From the NCBI GenBank assembly GCA_026874595.1, contig CM049317.1, positions 34,686,901-34,750,900 on the forward strand: DNA of 64,000 bases, given 5' to 3'. Below are positions 23,981 to 34,857 of this stretch, piece by piece; the stretch's first letter is position 1, and each line of letters opens with the position of its first letter. The translations under genes were made by a program, and so were the position numbers. The notes under the pieces are model-generated. The model had not been told where the DNA came from, made no database searches, and saw only the letters and a program-made list of their open reading frames with translations. Source of the DNA: Sipunculus nudus (lineage: Eukaryota > Annelida > Sipuncula > Golfingiida > Sipunculidae).

Positions 23981-26017
23981 TTCCATGTTTTCATTAGAAA
24001 GTTCAGCAGCAGACAAGTAGACTGGTGCTACTTCAGCCACAGATGGTTGATCAAGACCTAAATTATTTAAAGAATGATTGGCTACAAAGGAATCCGGTGC
24101 TGGGGCTACAGTACTGGCAGTTGGTTCATAGTCGCCAAGCCGGGGGGCTTTCCTACCGGACATTTTATCAGCTCTTTTGCGTGAATTTTTTTGTAACATT
24201 TTTAAAGATAATGCTCTTTTATTACCATTTGGTGCCATACCAAGCAGAAGACGGGCAACCATAATGTGATGGCATGTAGCAGTGGAACCACACTGACACG
24301 TCTCTTTAGGAAAGAGAGTTACTGCACATTTATTGTTTGTAGAGCCTGTAATAAGGAATGCCTGACGTTCTGAAACAAATGTTATTCTTTTCTGCTTAAT
24401 CAAATTTTTAGCTAATGAAAGTTGTGACCTTCTTTCCTGACCATGAACCTCGAATTCCCCCTAAATTTGTGTCATTTTGTAACCCCTGGTGTATTATTAC
24501 TTTCAATATTCCTTAAATCATCCATAATTTTTTAAACAATTTTGCTTGGGTCATACACTACCTCAGGCCAAGAAATGGTATCTGCTTCCTTAGAAGCATA
24601 TTGGTAAATATCTCTTAAATTATATTCCCCAGTTTCACAAAAAAACCCTCTGCAGTTCATTGTAACAGAAATTCTGAAGTTGATAAAAGGCCAGGACTGC
24701 ACAGTCAACTGGAGCCCGAGTCCAGCTCTGAAAAGATTCTATCACTTTGTTGACAGATTCTGAAGGGTTGTTTGTTATCCCTGAGTAAGGGTCATACAGA
24801 TGTAACGGACTGAGTACCCACTTACCACATGAATTCATAATATCCTCTTTCAGGTTTTAATTGAAATAATCAATGACTGATTGGGACCACTTTCCAGACA
24901 ACTGGTCAAAAAGGTCATTCATTTCATTTCCACTATTACATTTCAGAAGGGCCATCAGGTCTGTCATATAAACTACAAAGTCATCTGATGCAGCTTTACG
25001 GGAATGTAACCATCGTTTAAGATCACTCCTTAGATGATTCCAGCAATACAAGAGCTTTGCCTTTGAGAATGTTTTTTTAGGGCTTTTGTAATGCCCAATT
25101 CACGGTCCACGACTATCGGAAAAGAAAATTTGTCTAAATTTGGTACACATTCAAGAATAGTTTCAAAAGATCTAGCATGTGTTTTGGAAAATTTCCTCTC
25201 ATGAATTAAGTAGGCAAAAGGTATAACTGGTGTTGGATGAGCTTTAGAGTTTGCCTGAAACATGATATGTTGAAAACTTAAAACAGAAACATAAAAATCA
25301 CCAATATTAAAAGTTGTATCATAAGAGAGTAAAACTGGACTGTCTGACCTAACTTCAAGTAAATCATTCAATTCTTTCATCACGCTGTCTAAAGCAATAA
25401 TACATACTAAATCAGGAAATAAATCAATCTGCTTAACAAATCCTGACAAATGATAAGATAATTCTAGTAAATTGTAAACATCATCTCGACTTTAACGAGA
25501 TTTGGATGTCTCTACTGATTTTACATATGTAATCTGTCTTTTATTTCTCACATTTGTTACCCCCTGCCTATTTCCTACTGCTGGCTCACTAACTATTTCT
25601 TTATAAACTGTACCAGGTGTTTGGAATTTCACTTTTTCTCTAACCTTGTTCAGCACAGATGGACACGTCCTTTTATGTTCCATCCTACCATGTTTTCTGT
25701 TACCATGTGCAAGTGACAAAGCAGCACTTTCATTTCCTAAATATTGTATTAATACAAGATTTGGTTTCCCTATAATATTTAATGCAATTTTTGTAAAGTC
25801 TGTTGAATAGCCTTTCCCCTGCTTTATTTTAAGATATTATTTCCTTATCACTGGGTTGTTTTTAGAATAAGTGCCATTGCCGTTATTCTTCAACTGGTAA
25901 TCATCACAACGCCAGTCATCAACATGTTCTGGTTTGGCTGGGATGAGAACATGAATACTTCTCCTGCATGGGGCTTACATGGGGAAATAGTCCAAACTTT
26001 ATCCTGGTCGGGGTTAT
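23978..26017 (-). pseudogene. MULE-type DDE transposase with SWIM zinc finger
   Basis: This is probably one long exon, starting at an acceptor at 26,017. The N-terminal part (EHVDDWRCDDYQ, then VLIQYLGNES and HGNRKHGR) resembles a CG-1-like DNA-binding region. The central part has the DDE layout: first Asp in LLSYDTTFN (codon 25320-25318), second in FPIVVDRELG (25107-25105), and Glu in NNPSESVNK (24760-24758). A CWNHL motif lies between the second Asp and the Glu, as in MULE transposases. A SWIM finger (CQCGSTATCHH, about 24,298-24,266) follows, a usual C-terminal partner of MULE catalytic cores. Breaks are a frameshift near 25,945, TAA near 25,827, TAA at 25,492, a frameshift in an A7 run near 25,070, TAA at 24,857, a frameshift near 24,645, further stops around 24,420-24,531, and TAA at 23,978. 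It would excise and reinsert the element via the terminal repeats. Confidence 0.75.
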
Positions 26018-26311
26018 CTGTAAAGTAAAACAAACATTCACAAACCATATTTCTACAAGCAACCAATGAGATGTTATATTAACGTTGATTCGATATATTT
26101 CACTTTCATACCACCAGGTTGTGGATCATTATTTTTTTTATGTCCATTGTTTACAAAGCATCAGGGGAAATATATTTTAAAAATACTTGCTATAAAAGTG
26201 AACAGTGTAACAAATTGTAACGGCAGGAGTGCTCCTGATACTAATATATAATGTGACTTACAAGTTGACCATTATTGTATAAATCATTGATATAAAGATT
26301 AAGTAAAATAC

Positions 26312-26395
26312 CTAGAAAATCCATTGCCTCTTCAACAGACAAAGGCTCAGTACTTGTGGTGTACACCTTGGCTTCTGGTCCACCTCCTCTGATCA
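26312..26395 (-). CDS. Transposon gene, exon 7 (inferred)
   Basis: The 84-base open segment reads VIRGGGPEAKVY...EEAMDFL. It is bounded by a TTTTTAG acceptor and a TAG|GTATTT donor. Phase carries over from exon 6 (one base) and into the exon at 26,017 (one base plus AT gives Asp). It belongs to the N-terminal side of the CG-1-like region. I do not recognise its function. Confidence 0.5.
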
Positions 26396-26506
26396 CTAAA
26401 AATGCAAATGGAGGATTGTACAGTAAATCAACAGGAAGTCAAAGCATTACACAGGTGTTAAACACACAAAAAAAAACTATTAAACTCAAGGACAATATAT
26501 ACCCAC

Positions 26507-26576
26507 CATATACCTTGGGGTGAGCTTGATTGGCAGGTTTCAAGCATACTGCGGTAGAACTTGCAGACCTCACACA
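26507..26576 (-). CDS. Transposon gene, exon 6 (inferred)
   Basis: The 70-base open segment reads CVRSASSTAVCLKP...HPKVY, with a CTTTCAG acceptor and a donor ATG|GTGGGT. Joined to exon 7 it gives a continuous Val codon. The phase agrees with exon 5 ending at CCACAG|GTGATT (26,866). The function is unknown. The support is splice-site and phase consistency only. Confidence 0.5.
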
Positions 26577-26865
26577 CTGAAAGACATATAAGGTAAATTA
26601 AATATTACATAACTAAGCTCACATCTTTATTATCTTAGACAAATATATCAACTAGCAAACAAAGTTGTTTATCTAATACAGATTAGTATAATGTATTATG
26701 TGGCGTCAGATCCTTGTTCAAGCAGTAAGACAGAAGTTTAACATGTTATTGTATTTAACTGTCCATGATAATCATATATGTATTTAACTAAGTATAGTAA
26801 CTATAGTGACTGCTCTTTGTCATCTTTAATGATATTTTTTTCTTAAGGTATGCAGATGTAATCAC

Positions 26866-27447
26866 CTGTGGTTTCACAATGCTTTCCTCATAGTGGTCAG
26901 TCAACATGTCCAACTTCTCCAGTGGTCTGTATCTGGACCCAAAGTCACTGGTGATGAAGTTGTTCCCAGTTCTATCTGGAACAACCGCCTGAGCTTTCCT
27001 TCTTCTTTTGGTAGTAGGAGTCATACCTGGTCTTTTGTGTATACGCAAAGAAGAGGCAGCTCTGTGGTTGCACCAAGTAGAAGTAGTGGTTGGCTGATCC
27101 TGAGGAGTAGAGGTTGGGTCGTCCTGAGGAGTAAGGGCTGGGGGGTCCTGAGGAGTAAGGGCTGGGTGGTCCTGAGGAGTAGAGGTTGGGTGGTCCTGAG
27201 GAGTAGAGGTTGGGTGGTCCTGAGGAGTAGAGGTTGGGTGGTCCTGAGGAGTAGAGGTTGGGTTGTCCCGAGGAGTAGAGGCTGGGTGGTCCTCAGGAGT
27301 AGAGGTTGGGTGGTCCTCAGGAGTAGAGGCGGCTCTGTGGTTTGATGACAATGCAGACTCCTGCATTGAAGGCCACATCACATGGTCATCCATACACAGC
27401 TTGAAGGGTGCTGAAGGGTAAGCCTGTGTGCCATCAGCCAGCAGTTC
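26866..27447 (-). CDS. Transposon gene, exon 5: Thr/Pro octapeptide-repeat region
   Basis: The open segment of 194 codons starts at a TTCTTCTAG acceptor (ELLADGTQAYPS...) and ends at a CCACAG|GTGATT donor. About eleven tandem copies of an eight-residue unit of the form TPQDHPTS fill its middle, so the DNA is a 24-bp minisatellite (about 27,105-27,330). It is followed by a basic stretch (TTKRRRK) that could serve as a nuclear-localisation signal, then an acidic end. The repeat is likely a disordered linker between the hydrolase and the transposase. Because the unit is 24 bases, copy-number change keeps the frame. Confidence 0.65.
27110..27335. repeat. 24-bp coding minisatellite
   Basis: About ten to eleven near-identical 24-base units (ggtcctgaggagtagaggttg and variants) lie in tandem, with sporadic substitutions at the same positions. 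On the minus strand each unit encodes one octapeptide of exon 5. Confidence 0.95.
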
Positions 27448-27775
27448 CTAGAAGAAATAATTATTTCTTAGCATAACATTGACAAACATGTTTGGACATA
27501 ATGTTTATGGTTGCAATAAATTCTAATTATGTGTAGGAATTATTATTTTACATTTCAGTGATAAGAGTTCATTCAGCATAAATGAATAACTGCAATATTC
27601 ATTGTGCAGTTGTCTGCATGAAAAAAAAAAACAGAATGATCATACTATATTATATAGAGCTCCATAGTTCCCATAAAATAACTTACAGAAGTGACACAGA
27701 AGTAACACAATGCACTCTATAATCCTATGTATTATATTATTATAAATTTGTTTAAACTATACATAACGCACTTAC

Positions 27776-29812
27776 ATGTACTTTTCTCAGAGATGCGACT
27801 GTTCTCATCACCTCTGAAACCACAATCTTCTGGCCTTGGTAATTCAGATGTAGACCATCTCTCCCAAGAAGGTTCCTCTTACATTTGCCTCCAGACAGGA
27901 ATGCACAATCTTTGAAAAAATGAAGACCAGGGAGTCTGTTGGCATGATGTTCCAGTCTCTCATTAATCTCTCTAGCCATTCGGTTGAACCTAAGTCAGCA
28001 GGAAATGCCAAAATAGTAATTATGCAAGCACATGCATGTCATTGTATACTTTGAAGCATATTAAACTTGTGTGAACAGCATTCCATGATGTGGAACAAAC
28101 AGTTTATTTAATTTTTACAAATTAAATGATGGTATTCTTCATGTATCTAATGAAAACTTATAATGTATAGATCTGTCTGACTTGCAACTACATAACCATT
28201 TTGCAGGTATTTTGATTAAAGTCAACATGCAGATATTAATTTTAACTAAGTATCAAATATTGGAATATGACCATTTAAAACAATATTTCTTCACAGCTTA
28301 GTCAAACTAAAAAAGTTGTTAAAAATGTGTGATGACTTGGTACACTTACCGATGAACTTCAACAGCAGATATTCTTGGGGTGGGGAAGTCATCATAGGCT
28401 CTGGGCAGGATGGCACAGATGACAATTTCTGCCCTGAGAATATTAAAAAAAACTCATAAATTTCCAGTGAAGGCTGGCCACAGAAATTTACAGTTAAGGT
28501 TACTTTGTCATATTCATTGTATTCTTTAACCTATCAAATTAAAATTAAAAAATTGGTTATATATATAATTATTTATATATACATGTATACTGAATTATGG
28601 TCAGATATGTATCATCGCATTTTGTCTAATTAAATTTTAATGCAAATACATATATTATATAAATAATTCACAGGATTTATTGATTTATATAAAACCACAA
28701 TGAAAAAATGCAAACGAACCTTGGGTGGATGTTCCATATCTGATACACCAGTTCTTGGTACTGTCGCAGGATATGTCGAGTTGGAGTATATGGCAAATCG
28801 TTAGCACCGATCATGAGCACACTCACCTGCAACAAACATAAGGCAATAAGTTAAAGGCAATTGGATAAGGCCTACGAATCTTCTTGATTAAAGTTTGACA
28901 TGGTCTCATAAAAATTGTAAAATTTGTTTTTTGAAATCAGCTATAAAATTTTATTAATTTTATTACTTTATACTGAATATACATTGTAGAGCACTTTTGA
29001 ACAATATTGGGTGAAAATAGTGCTATTTAAATATGATATATCAGTAATAATTATAATAATAGACTAGTCTAGAGTAGAACTCATTATCCAGCATTTTTTC
29101 TTCATACTTCAGGGTATATTTTGTGTGATGTTTAAAGTAGTTTATTCATAGTTCCAAGTTCAAACCTACTTTCACAGCTTACATATGGTATTCCTTTAAA
29201 ATATATCAGTGGCCCTGAGTGACAAGGCTATTTCAGCGCATAGGGATAATCTGTAGCTCATAATCTATAAGTATATTAACAATAAAATGTGTCCACTCTA
29301 ATCATTTAAGGGTATGATATTGGTATTGCTTTCCAGAGAATTCAAATCTGTTACTGTTATTGATTTATTACATGCAGTAAATCTCATTTACAGTTTGCAA
29401 AACAAGTAATATCGTTTTGATTTTATTTCTTTTAGTAACAAATTTGAGCTCAGTTTTTGAATCATTACAATTACAAAGATAAAAGAAATATACAAATTTT
29501 CTCCCTGCACTATCTTTGATTTGGTCTTATAATCTTAACTTGCATTGATTTTTACACTGGACTGATTCCATTGAAAACTTGAAAAGGCAATTGGTTACAC
29601 CTATAGTATAACCTGATATAAAAAGTTATTTACAAATTAAATATTGAAATAAAAAACATTTTACTCACATCATGGAACAGCACAGCTTCACAGATTTCGT
29701 TGAATAACCTGCCAATTTTCAACCCTGGAAATGCTGTAAATGACACACGAGGATCCTTCACATGTTGATCAAGGTACTTGACCTGTGAATGTCCACAAAA
29801 CAGCACTGACAT
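27776..29812 (-). CDS. SGNH/GDSL-type hydrolase, four exons, within the transposon
   Basis: Exons by splice and phase: 29,812-29,669, 28,826-28,720, 28,433-28,350 and 27,989-27,776. The joined frame is open and starts at ATG 29,812. Exon 1 has VLFCGHSQVKYLD, matching block I (Gly-x-Ser, nucleophile Ser in GHS). Exon 2 has VSVLMIGANDL, matching block III (GxND). Exon 4 has GRDGLHLNYQG, matching the block V Asp-x-x-His. Thus Ser, Asn, Asp and His of an SGNH esterase are all present. Donors are GTGAGT, GTTCGT, GTAAGT and GTAAGT. The last exon ends in phase 0 and joins exon 5 (27,447) without a stop, so the hydrolase is probably the N-terminal domain of the transposon polyprotein. This is the best-preserved part of the element. 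Similar esterase domains are known in some retrotransposons; the substrate is unknown. The exon may extend upstream of ATG. Confidence 0.65.
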
Positions 29813-30009
29813 GTTGTTGATCAAGACTTCAGGTATACAAGGAAAAGCAGTTTTACAAATGAATGGCGGGAGGGTATAATTCGCTGATCAGGGCGCTGAT
29901 CAGCGGTCTGCAGTATAAAACGCTGATCAGCGCGCTGATCAGCGACCTTTCAATTAAAGCATTAATTTCAGACAAATTAGCCCCCAAGTAACAATTAATA
30001 TTAAAAGAT

Positions 30010-30751
30010 AAATTAGAAATAGAAAATTCTCAGTGTTTATCATGTTCACACGTGTTAGCAGTTAAAAAAATTTTAATTAAACAGTTCCCAAATATAAATG
30101 GTTTTCAGGATCCTACTTACGCACCAGTCTTCAATCAGGATCAGAATAAGTGGCTAATGGAAGCTAAAGAACAATTCGAATCAAGAAATCCTCCCACTTA
30201 CCAAATACATTACACTGTTTATGGTCACTGGGTGATGTCTTTTTGCAATAGTTTAGATGGTCCAGTTTTTGTTATGGATAGCATATGCAAAGGTATACTA
30301 ACAACATGTTTACAAATGCAGGTTTAAAAATATGGTTTTAATAAGAAGTTTATTCCAGTTACTATGCCAATAATGAATCAACAGAGAAATAGTGTTGACT
30401 GTGGGGTTTTTGCCATTGCTAATATTGTTGAATTTTGTTTTAATAAATTTGAAAGTCTAGGAAAGGGTAAAACAACCTGTATTTTTTGATCAGACAAAGA
30501 TGAGAGATCATTTAGTATGTTGTTTAGAAGAAGGTGTATTTAGTCCGTTTCCTAAAAGAAATCACAATAGGCCTGTTACAGTTAAATCCAAAGAGGTAAC
30601 CATTGATATTTCATTTAGTTGCGGTAAGCCTGACTGTTGGGAAAACATGATTGGTTGTGAGGGAAAGTCCTGTGATATCTGGTTCCATAAATCATGTGCT
30701 CCTGCATTAAGCAAGCCATATTTGTGCAGCTCTTGTACTTTGAAAATGTAG
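30010..30751 (+). pseudogene. C48/Ulp1-like cysteine protease with PHD finger (right copy)
   Basis: Second copy of the protease-PHD segment, on the plus strand. His (GHWVMS, about 30,230), Asp (VFVMDSIC, about 30,280) and Cys (SVDCGVF, about 30,400) are retained. The PHD finger is complete to a natural TAG at about 30,749 (WFHKSCAPALSK...CSSC), but the first zinc-binding Cys of the left copy is Phe here (ISFSCGKPDC). Breaks are TAA at 30,325-30,327, shared with the left copy, and one extra T in the T-run near 30,485. There is no start codon ahead of it, so it could only be expressed by fusion or not at all. Confidence 0.75.
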
Positions 30752-31564
30752 ATTTTTCTTTTGTTAAAATAATGTGGATTTGTATATGAATATAATGTAT
30801 ATTTTTTTCTTTAGTTAAAATAATGTAAATATGTATATGAATATAATGTATATATTATGTATATAATGTATATATATTTTCATTGGTCACTTTGGTGTTA
30901 TTATATTATGTTATGTTATTCAATTTATTTTGGTATTTCTCAGAGTGATTTTTTTGTAAGTTGTAGGTGCACCTATTTTTATAATGTTATTGATTATCTG
31001 TGATACTACAGCATTAATAAAATTTTGTTTCTCCTTTTCAACCAAATGTGTTTTAAGTGGTGTGTTTCTTTTTTATACATCAGTTACCATTTGGGGAATG
31101 AAATGTAGTGCATTTAAAGTTTATTTGATAATTAATATATAATAAAATCAGAGGCCCTATGTTAAGATTTTGGGGGGATATATTTAACAAGTTAGGATTT
31201 AAGTAAATTTTTTATTTTAAATACATCCGATGTATAAATAAATACCTCGGTTATTTACTGTCAACCAATTAATTAGAGCACCCCCGTCTGTTAGCTATTT
31301 GAATCAACGATTTGGGAACAGACACTTGTAAATTATATGTGGTAAAACGACGTATTGGCAATAAAACGGTTTTCACAATAATTTAAAAGCACAAGGACCC
31401 TCTACCATGAAGAGAGTTCACAATTACAGGTAACATTGCCTTGAAATATATGATTCAATGTCGCTATGTTTTTCATGCTCGTCCAGCTGGTGCAATGAGT
31501 GATAATTAACTCAAAAAATATATATCCGTATGTTTGTACACGTGAAATACTGATGGGAAAGGTG

Positions 31565-31677
31565 TCTATGAGTCATGATTATTCACACAATAATCGGAGG
31601 TTGTTACTTGGGGGCTAATTTGTCTGAAATTAATGCTTTAATTGATCAGCGCGCTGATCAGCGAATTATACCCTCCC
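31565..31677. repeat. Right terminal inverted repeat
   Basis: Inverted match to 21,438-21,570. It ends ATTATACCCTCCC and contains the palindromic iteron GATCAGCGCGCTGATC. A short deletion relative to the internal terminus removes one iteron pair. Confidence 0.85.
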
Positions 31678-31686
31678 TGCTTCATG
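31678..31686. other. Target-site duplication, right (9 bp)
   Basis: TGCTTCATG, identical to 21,429-21,437. Confidence 0.9.
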
Positions 31687-34601
31687 CCATTGTGTGAAGG
31701 TATAACAAGGCAGTAACGAGGGACCTGTTTTAGGGACTCCGACTCGGACTCGAGGGTCCTGTACTACTTAGGGGTAAGGACTCGAGAAATCAAGCCGATT
31801 CAAGTAGATGAAAAGCTCTGTTACATAAAGATATGTGCAAACTACTAACAGAATTGGACGTGGGCTCGAATATAAGGAATCGGATTAAAATGGACTCGAG
31901 TAGCCTGGACTCGGACTTCCACTCGGAGGCGGATGAGGTGGATTCGACTACGTCACTGTCACAGTCACAAGGTATAGTTTTATTTAAGGTTTATATTACC
32001 GAACCATGGTCTACACATATAGGTACCAGCTGCCTGTTCTCCACTCACTTCAATCAAATACAGGGAAAAAATCGTATCCAGCTACATATAATGTGATTAT
32101 TTACACACATGTATATAGTGCCAATATAGTGGCGGCGCCACCAGTCTACAGGAACTGAGAAAACAATTCACGATCCATAAACACGCTACGTTTCGGGACA
32201 CTAGATGAAACTACAGCTGAGAAACTGACATTATTGCTGTCATTTGACGGTCTCAAAATAGAAAAAACGTTAACATTGGAAAAAGTACAGGTGGCGTTAT
32301 AATTTTTAATTATTCGGAGGGTAGGGGGTTACTAAGAAACCCTATAACTCGAAGGATATAGATCGCAGGGACCAAATTTCAAGTGTTCAAGGGGATTTTA
32401 TTGACCTCCCTGGATGTTCACTTAGAAGTTTGAGGCCCAGCGGTAACGATTGTGCCCTGCTAACGAAAGGACGGACGACGAACAAAGCGCCATTCCTATA
32501 AATCAGATGACTTACAGTCAGCTGAGCTAAAGATGTCACATAAAAAAATATGACACTAGTTTTTTTGTAGAAATACCAAGTTAATGTTACTACTGTACGA
32601 CATATGATTAGATATCAATGCTAGTATGTGGGGTAGTCGAGCAAGACGGATATAGCAATCAGATTGGCTTATATGTGCATTAAGTCGTGCTAGGCTACAC
32701 TAACACTCACACTCTCACGTCTTCAGACATCAGTGTTTATTCAGAGTAGTGGCATGTGTGATTTCGTTTTTGAGTGATCCATACTAAGTTTACAAATAAT
32801 GATTCGAAGTTGATGAGAGTATAAGCTCTTTAGTATCCGTTCATATAACTATGTATTTATTAATACATGAGTTGCACAGGTGGGGATATTATCTGAGATT
32901 GTTTTTCTCCCCCAGATTAATCAAAATACATCAAGAGTCGCCCTGTAAATGACAAGATATAATGAGTGCTATAGCTTTTATGCAAACAGATAAGGCATAT
33001 TATAGTGATAAAAAGCACTAGATAAGAATAATAATCAGTAATCTTAGTAATTACTTACGTATCAAGGATGTATAAAGAGGTATTATAGAACGCTTAGCGT
33101 ACTTCTGATATATACTTGTGATCTTACTCTAATCAGATAAACCCTATTCAAAACCCGGCAACCAAACCTCGAGGATTTGTTACGTTACACCTGTTTATAT
33201 TTTGATGAGATCTGTATACCGGGACTGCGAAGAAACATTAATTTCTGCATTGGTTCTTTTGCCTCGTGACGGTGGAATATAATATAACTGATCGTGTTGT
33301 CTACAAAATTTAATACCGAAACATTTCTTATCTATACGTGAACAATCAAATCACATTCCAAGACCTATACACCAAAATATTCAAATGAAGCTTGACAGAT
33401 ATCGTGTTACCATGCACTCTAATAGGCCATTATATTTTAGAAAACAAATCATTAACTTATATGAGACCAAAGCTTCGCTCATATTGTACTCGATATGTCC
33501 CGACATCACCCCGGCGTAACATCGGTACACTTCGTGGCACATTGGGTGATCACCCGATAAAAGTGATTTCGTAAAATATTTATGTGTGTGTGTATGGGGG
33601 GGGGGGTTACGTGTGTTTGTGAGAGGGTTCGGGATGGCATCCGTACCAAATTAGGACAGCGCGTTGGAACACATCCGGATGACATCAGCGATGTGTGAGC
33701 CAGCCTTTCTTTTTTTTTGTTACAAGACTAGATGGAGCGCTTGATACATGCAAGTTAAATATTTGACACTACAATTTCATGCAGATGAAGACACGAGGTT
33801 TTAGTTTATTCATACAGGTTGGGCTGATATGCGAAGGTACCTCGAGACATTCAAAACCTTTATAGATATCATATATACATAAACATGAATCAATACGCAA
33901 ATAGATGAAACATTGTGGAATTTTGTTAGGACACTGCGTTAATACACATGCAGGGACATAACTTTAGTGTGATCTTGAGTGGCGCTATTTAATGCCAAGT
34001 GTGTGCATTGAGACAAATTCTGGTCAACTGTATGATCAGGCGGTTCAGGTCTTCTAAGTATACTCTTGTCCATCTCAACATTTGTCTGCCGAATCTATCA
34101 AATTTGTTTATGCGTATTATGTTTTTTACTAAGGCATATAGAGAGGAAAACAAAAAGTTGACAAAACTGAGAATCTGGTGGTATCTATTTTAATCGCTTT
34201 GTACTTCAAGCGAACAAATGTAACGTGTCAGGAACTGTCACTTTAAAGTAATTAATTATCTAAAATTAAGGTAATTACCTACCAGTTTCCTAAACAAATA
34301 GGTGTTCTCGAAGTACTTCGAAGTACGTGTGAACATGTCTTGGAAATTGTGAGCGGGGCCCTTCATAAACAAACTTATGCTTTTCATGTTGGAGAGCTGT
34401 GATAAGTGGACCCGCTCGTATATCGCATTCCCTGTCACGACCGTTATCTCATAATAACATTACAAGCAATAACTATTAGATATAAAACGTGGTGATACCG
34501 TGGAAACAGTGAAATCACGTGAATAGGATTATTGACCCTTTCATTACGTCTGATCCTAATGTTAGAGGTGTATAACAAGACACGATAGCCCTCAATGATT
34601 G

Positions 34602-34645
<44 letters not shown>

Positions 34646-34857
34646 TTTTAAAAATATTTTTCTATATATTTATTAAGCCCTTAATTTGTATTGATCCATG
34701 CAATTTACGATCATTACGATTATCCAATGCTGATTATATAAAGAGTAAAAGGACTCCTTTCAAATCTCATCACAAACGTATACAGCTAAACATTAAATGT
34801 GTTTGATAAATACATAGCTGAACCGCTGAACTGAAAATAATATTTTGTACCCCGAAA
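31687..34857. other. No gene seen; one repeat block
   Basis: Apart from a block at about 32,120-32,540, no gene is supported. That block is a GGCGCCACC unit plus the repeat shared with 13,220-13,610. A poly-G tract lies at about 33,597-33,606 and a (TA)n tract at 34,602-34,642. Confidence 0.5.

Larger units (their letters stand above)
21438..31677 (-). mobile_element. Large MULE-like DNA transposon, 10.24 kb, composite
   Basis: Both ends start GGGAGGGTATAA reading inward and are flanked by a perfect 9-bp duplication, TGCTTCATG. A 9-bp duplication fits the Mutator-like (MULE) superfamily, and the encoded transposase agrees. The arms are long imperfect inverted repeats: 21,438 to about 23,425 on the left and about 29,995 to 31,677 on the right. 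Each includes a copy of a protease-PHD coding segment. The left arm has an extra ~250 bp (about 21,645-21,893) that repeats the terminal sequence in degenerate form. The unique centre (23.4-29.8 kb) holds the transposase and hydrolase exons on the minus strand. A third terminus at 29,868, facing right, marks a nested internally deleted derivative. All coding parts carry stops and frameshifts, so this copy is dead. Confidence 0.85.
29868..31677 (+). mobile_element. Internally deleted 1.8-kb derivative nested at the transposon end
   Basis: It begins GGGAGGGTATAATTCGCTG at 29,868 and ends with the inverted equivalent at 31,677. The first ~125 bp are the terminal repeat. At about 29,993 the sequence jumps ('gtaacaattaat') straight into the coding region just before the protease, so the transposase and hydrolase regions are deleted. 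The remainder is a plus-strand protease-PHD gene plus the 3' end. Its left end has no copy of TGCTTCATG, while its right end is the outer end of the whole 10.24-kb unit. It starts only ~55 bases from the hydrolase ATG of the larger element, whose own promoter-side terminus is missing. Confidence 0.75.

Noticed and set aside
26893-27345. Plus-strand 150-codon frame rich in Arg/Gly/Trp/Val
   Set aside because: It is the reverse reading of the 24-bp minisatellite. The minus strand has splice sites, phase agreement and flanking domains.
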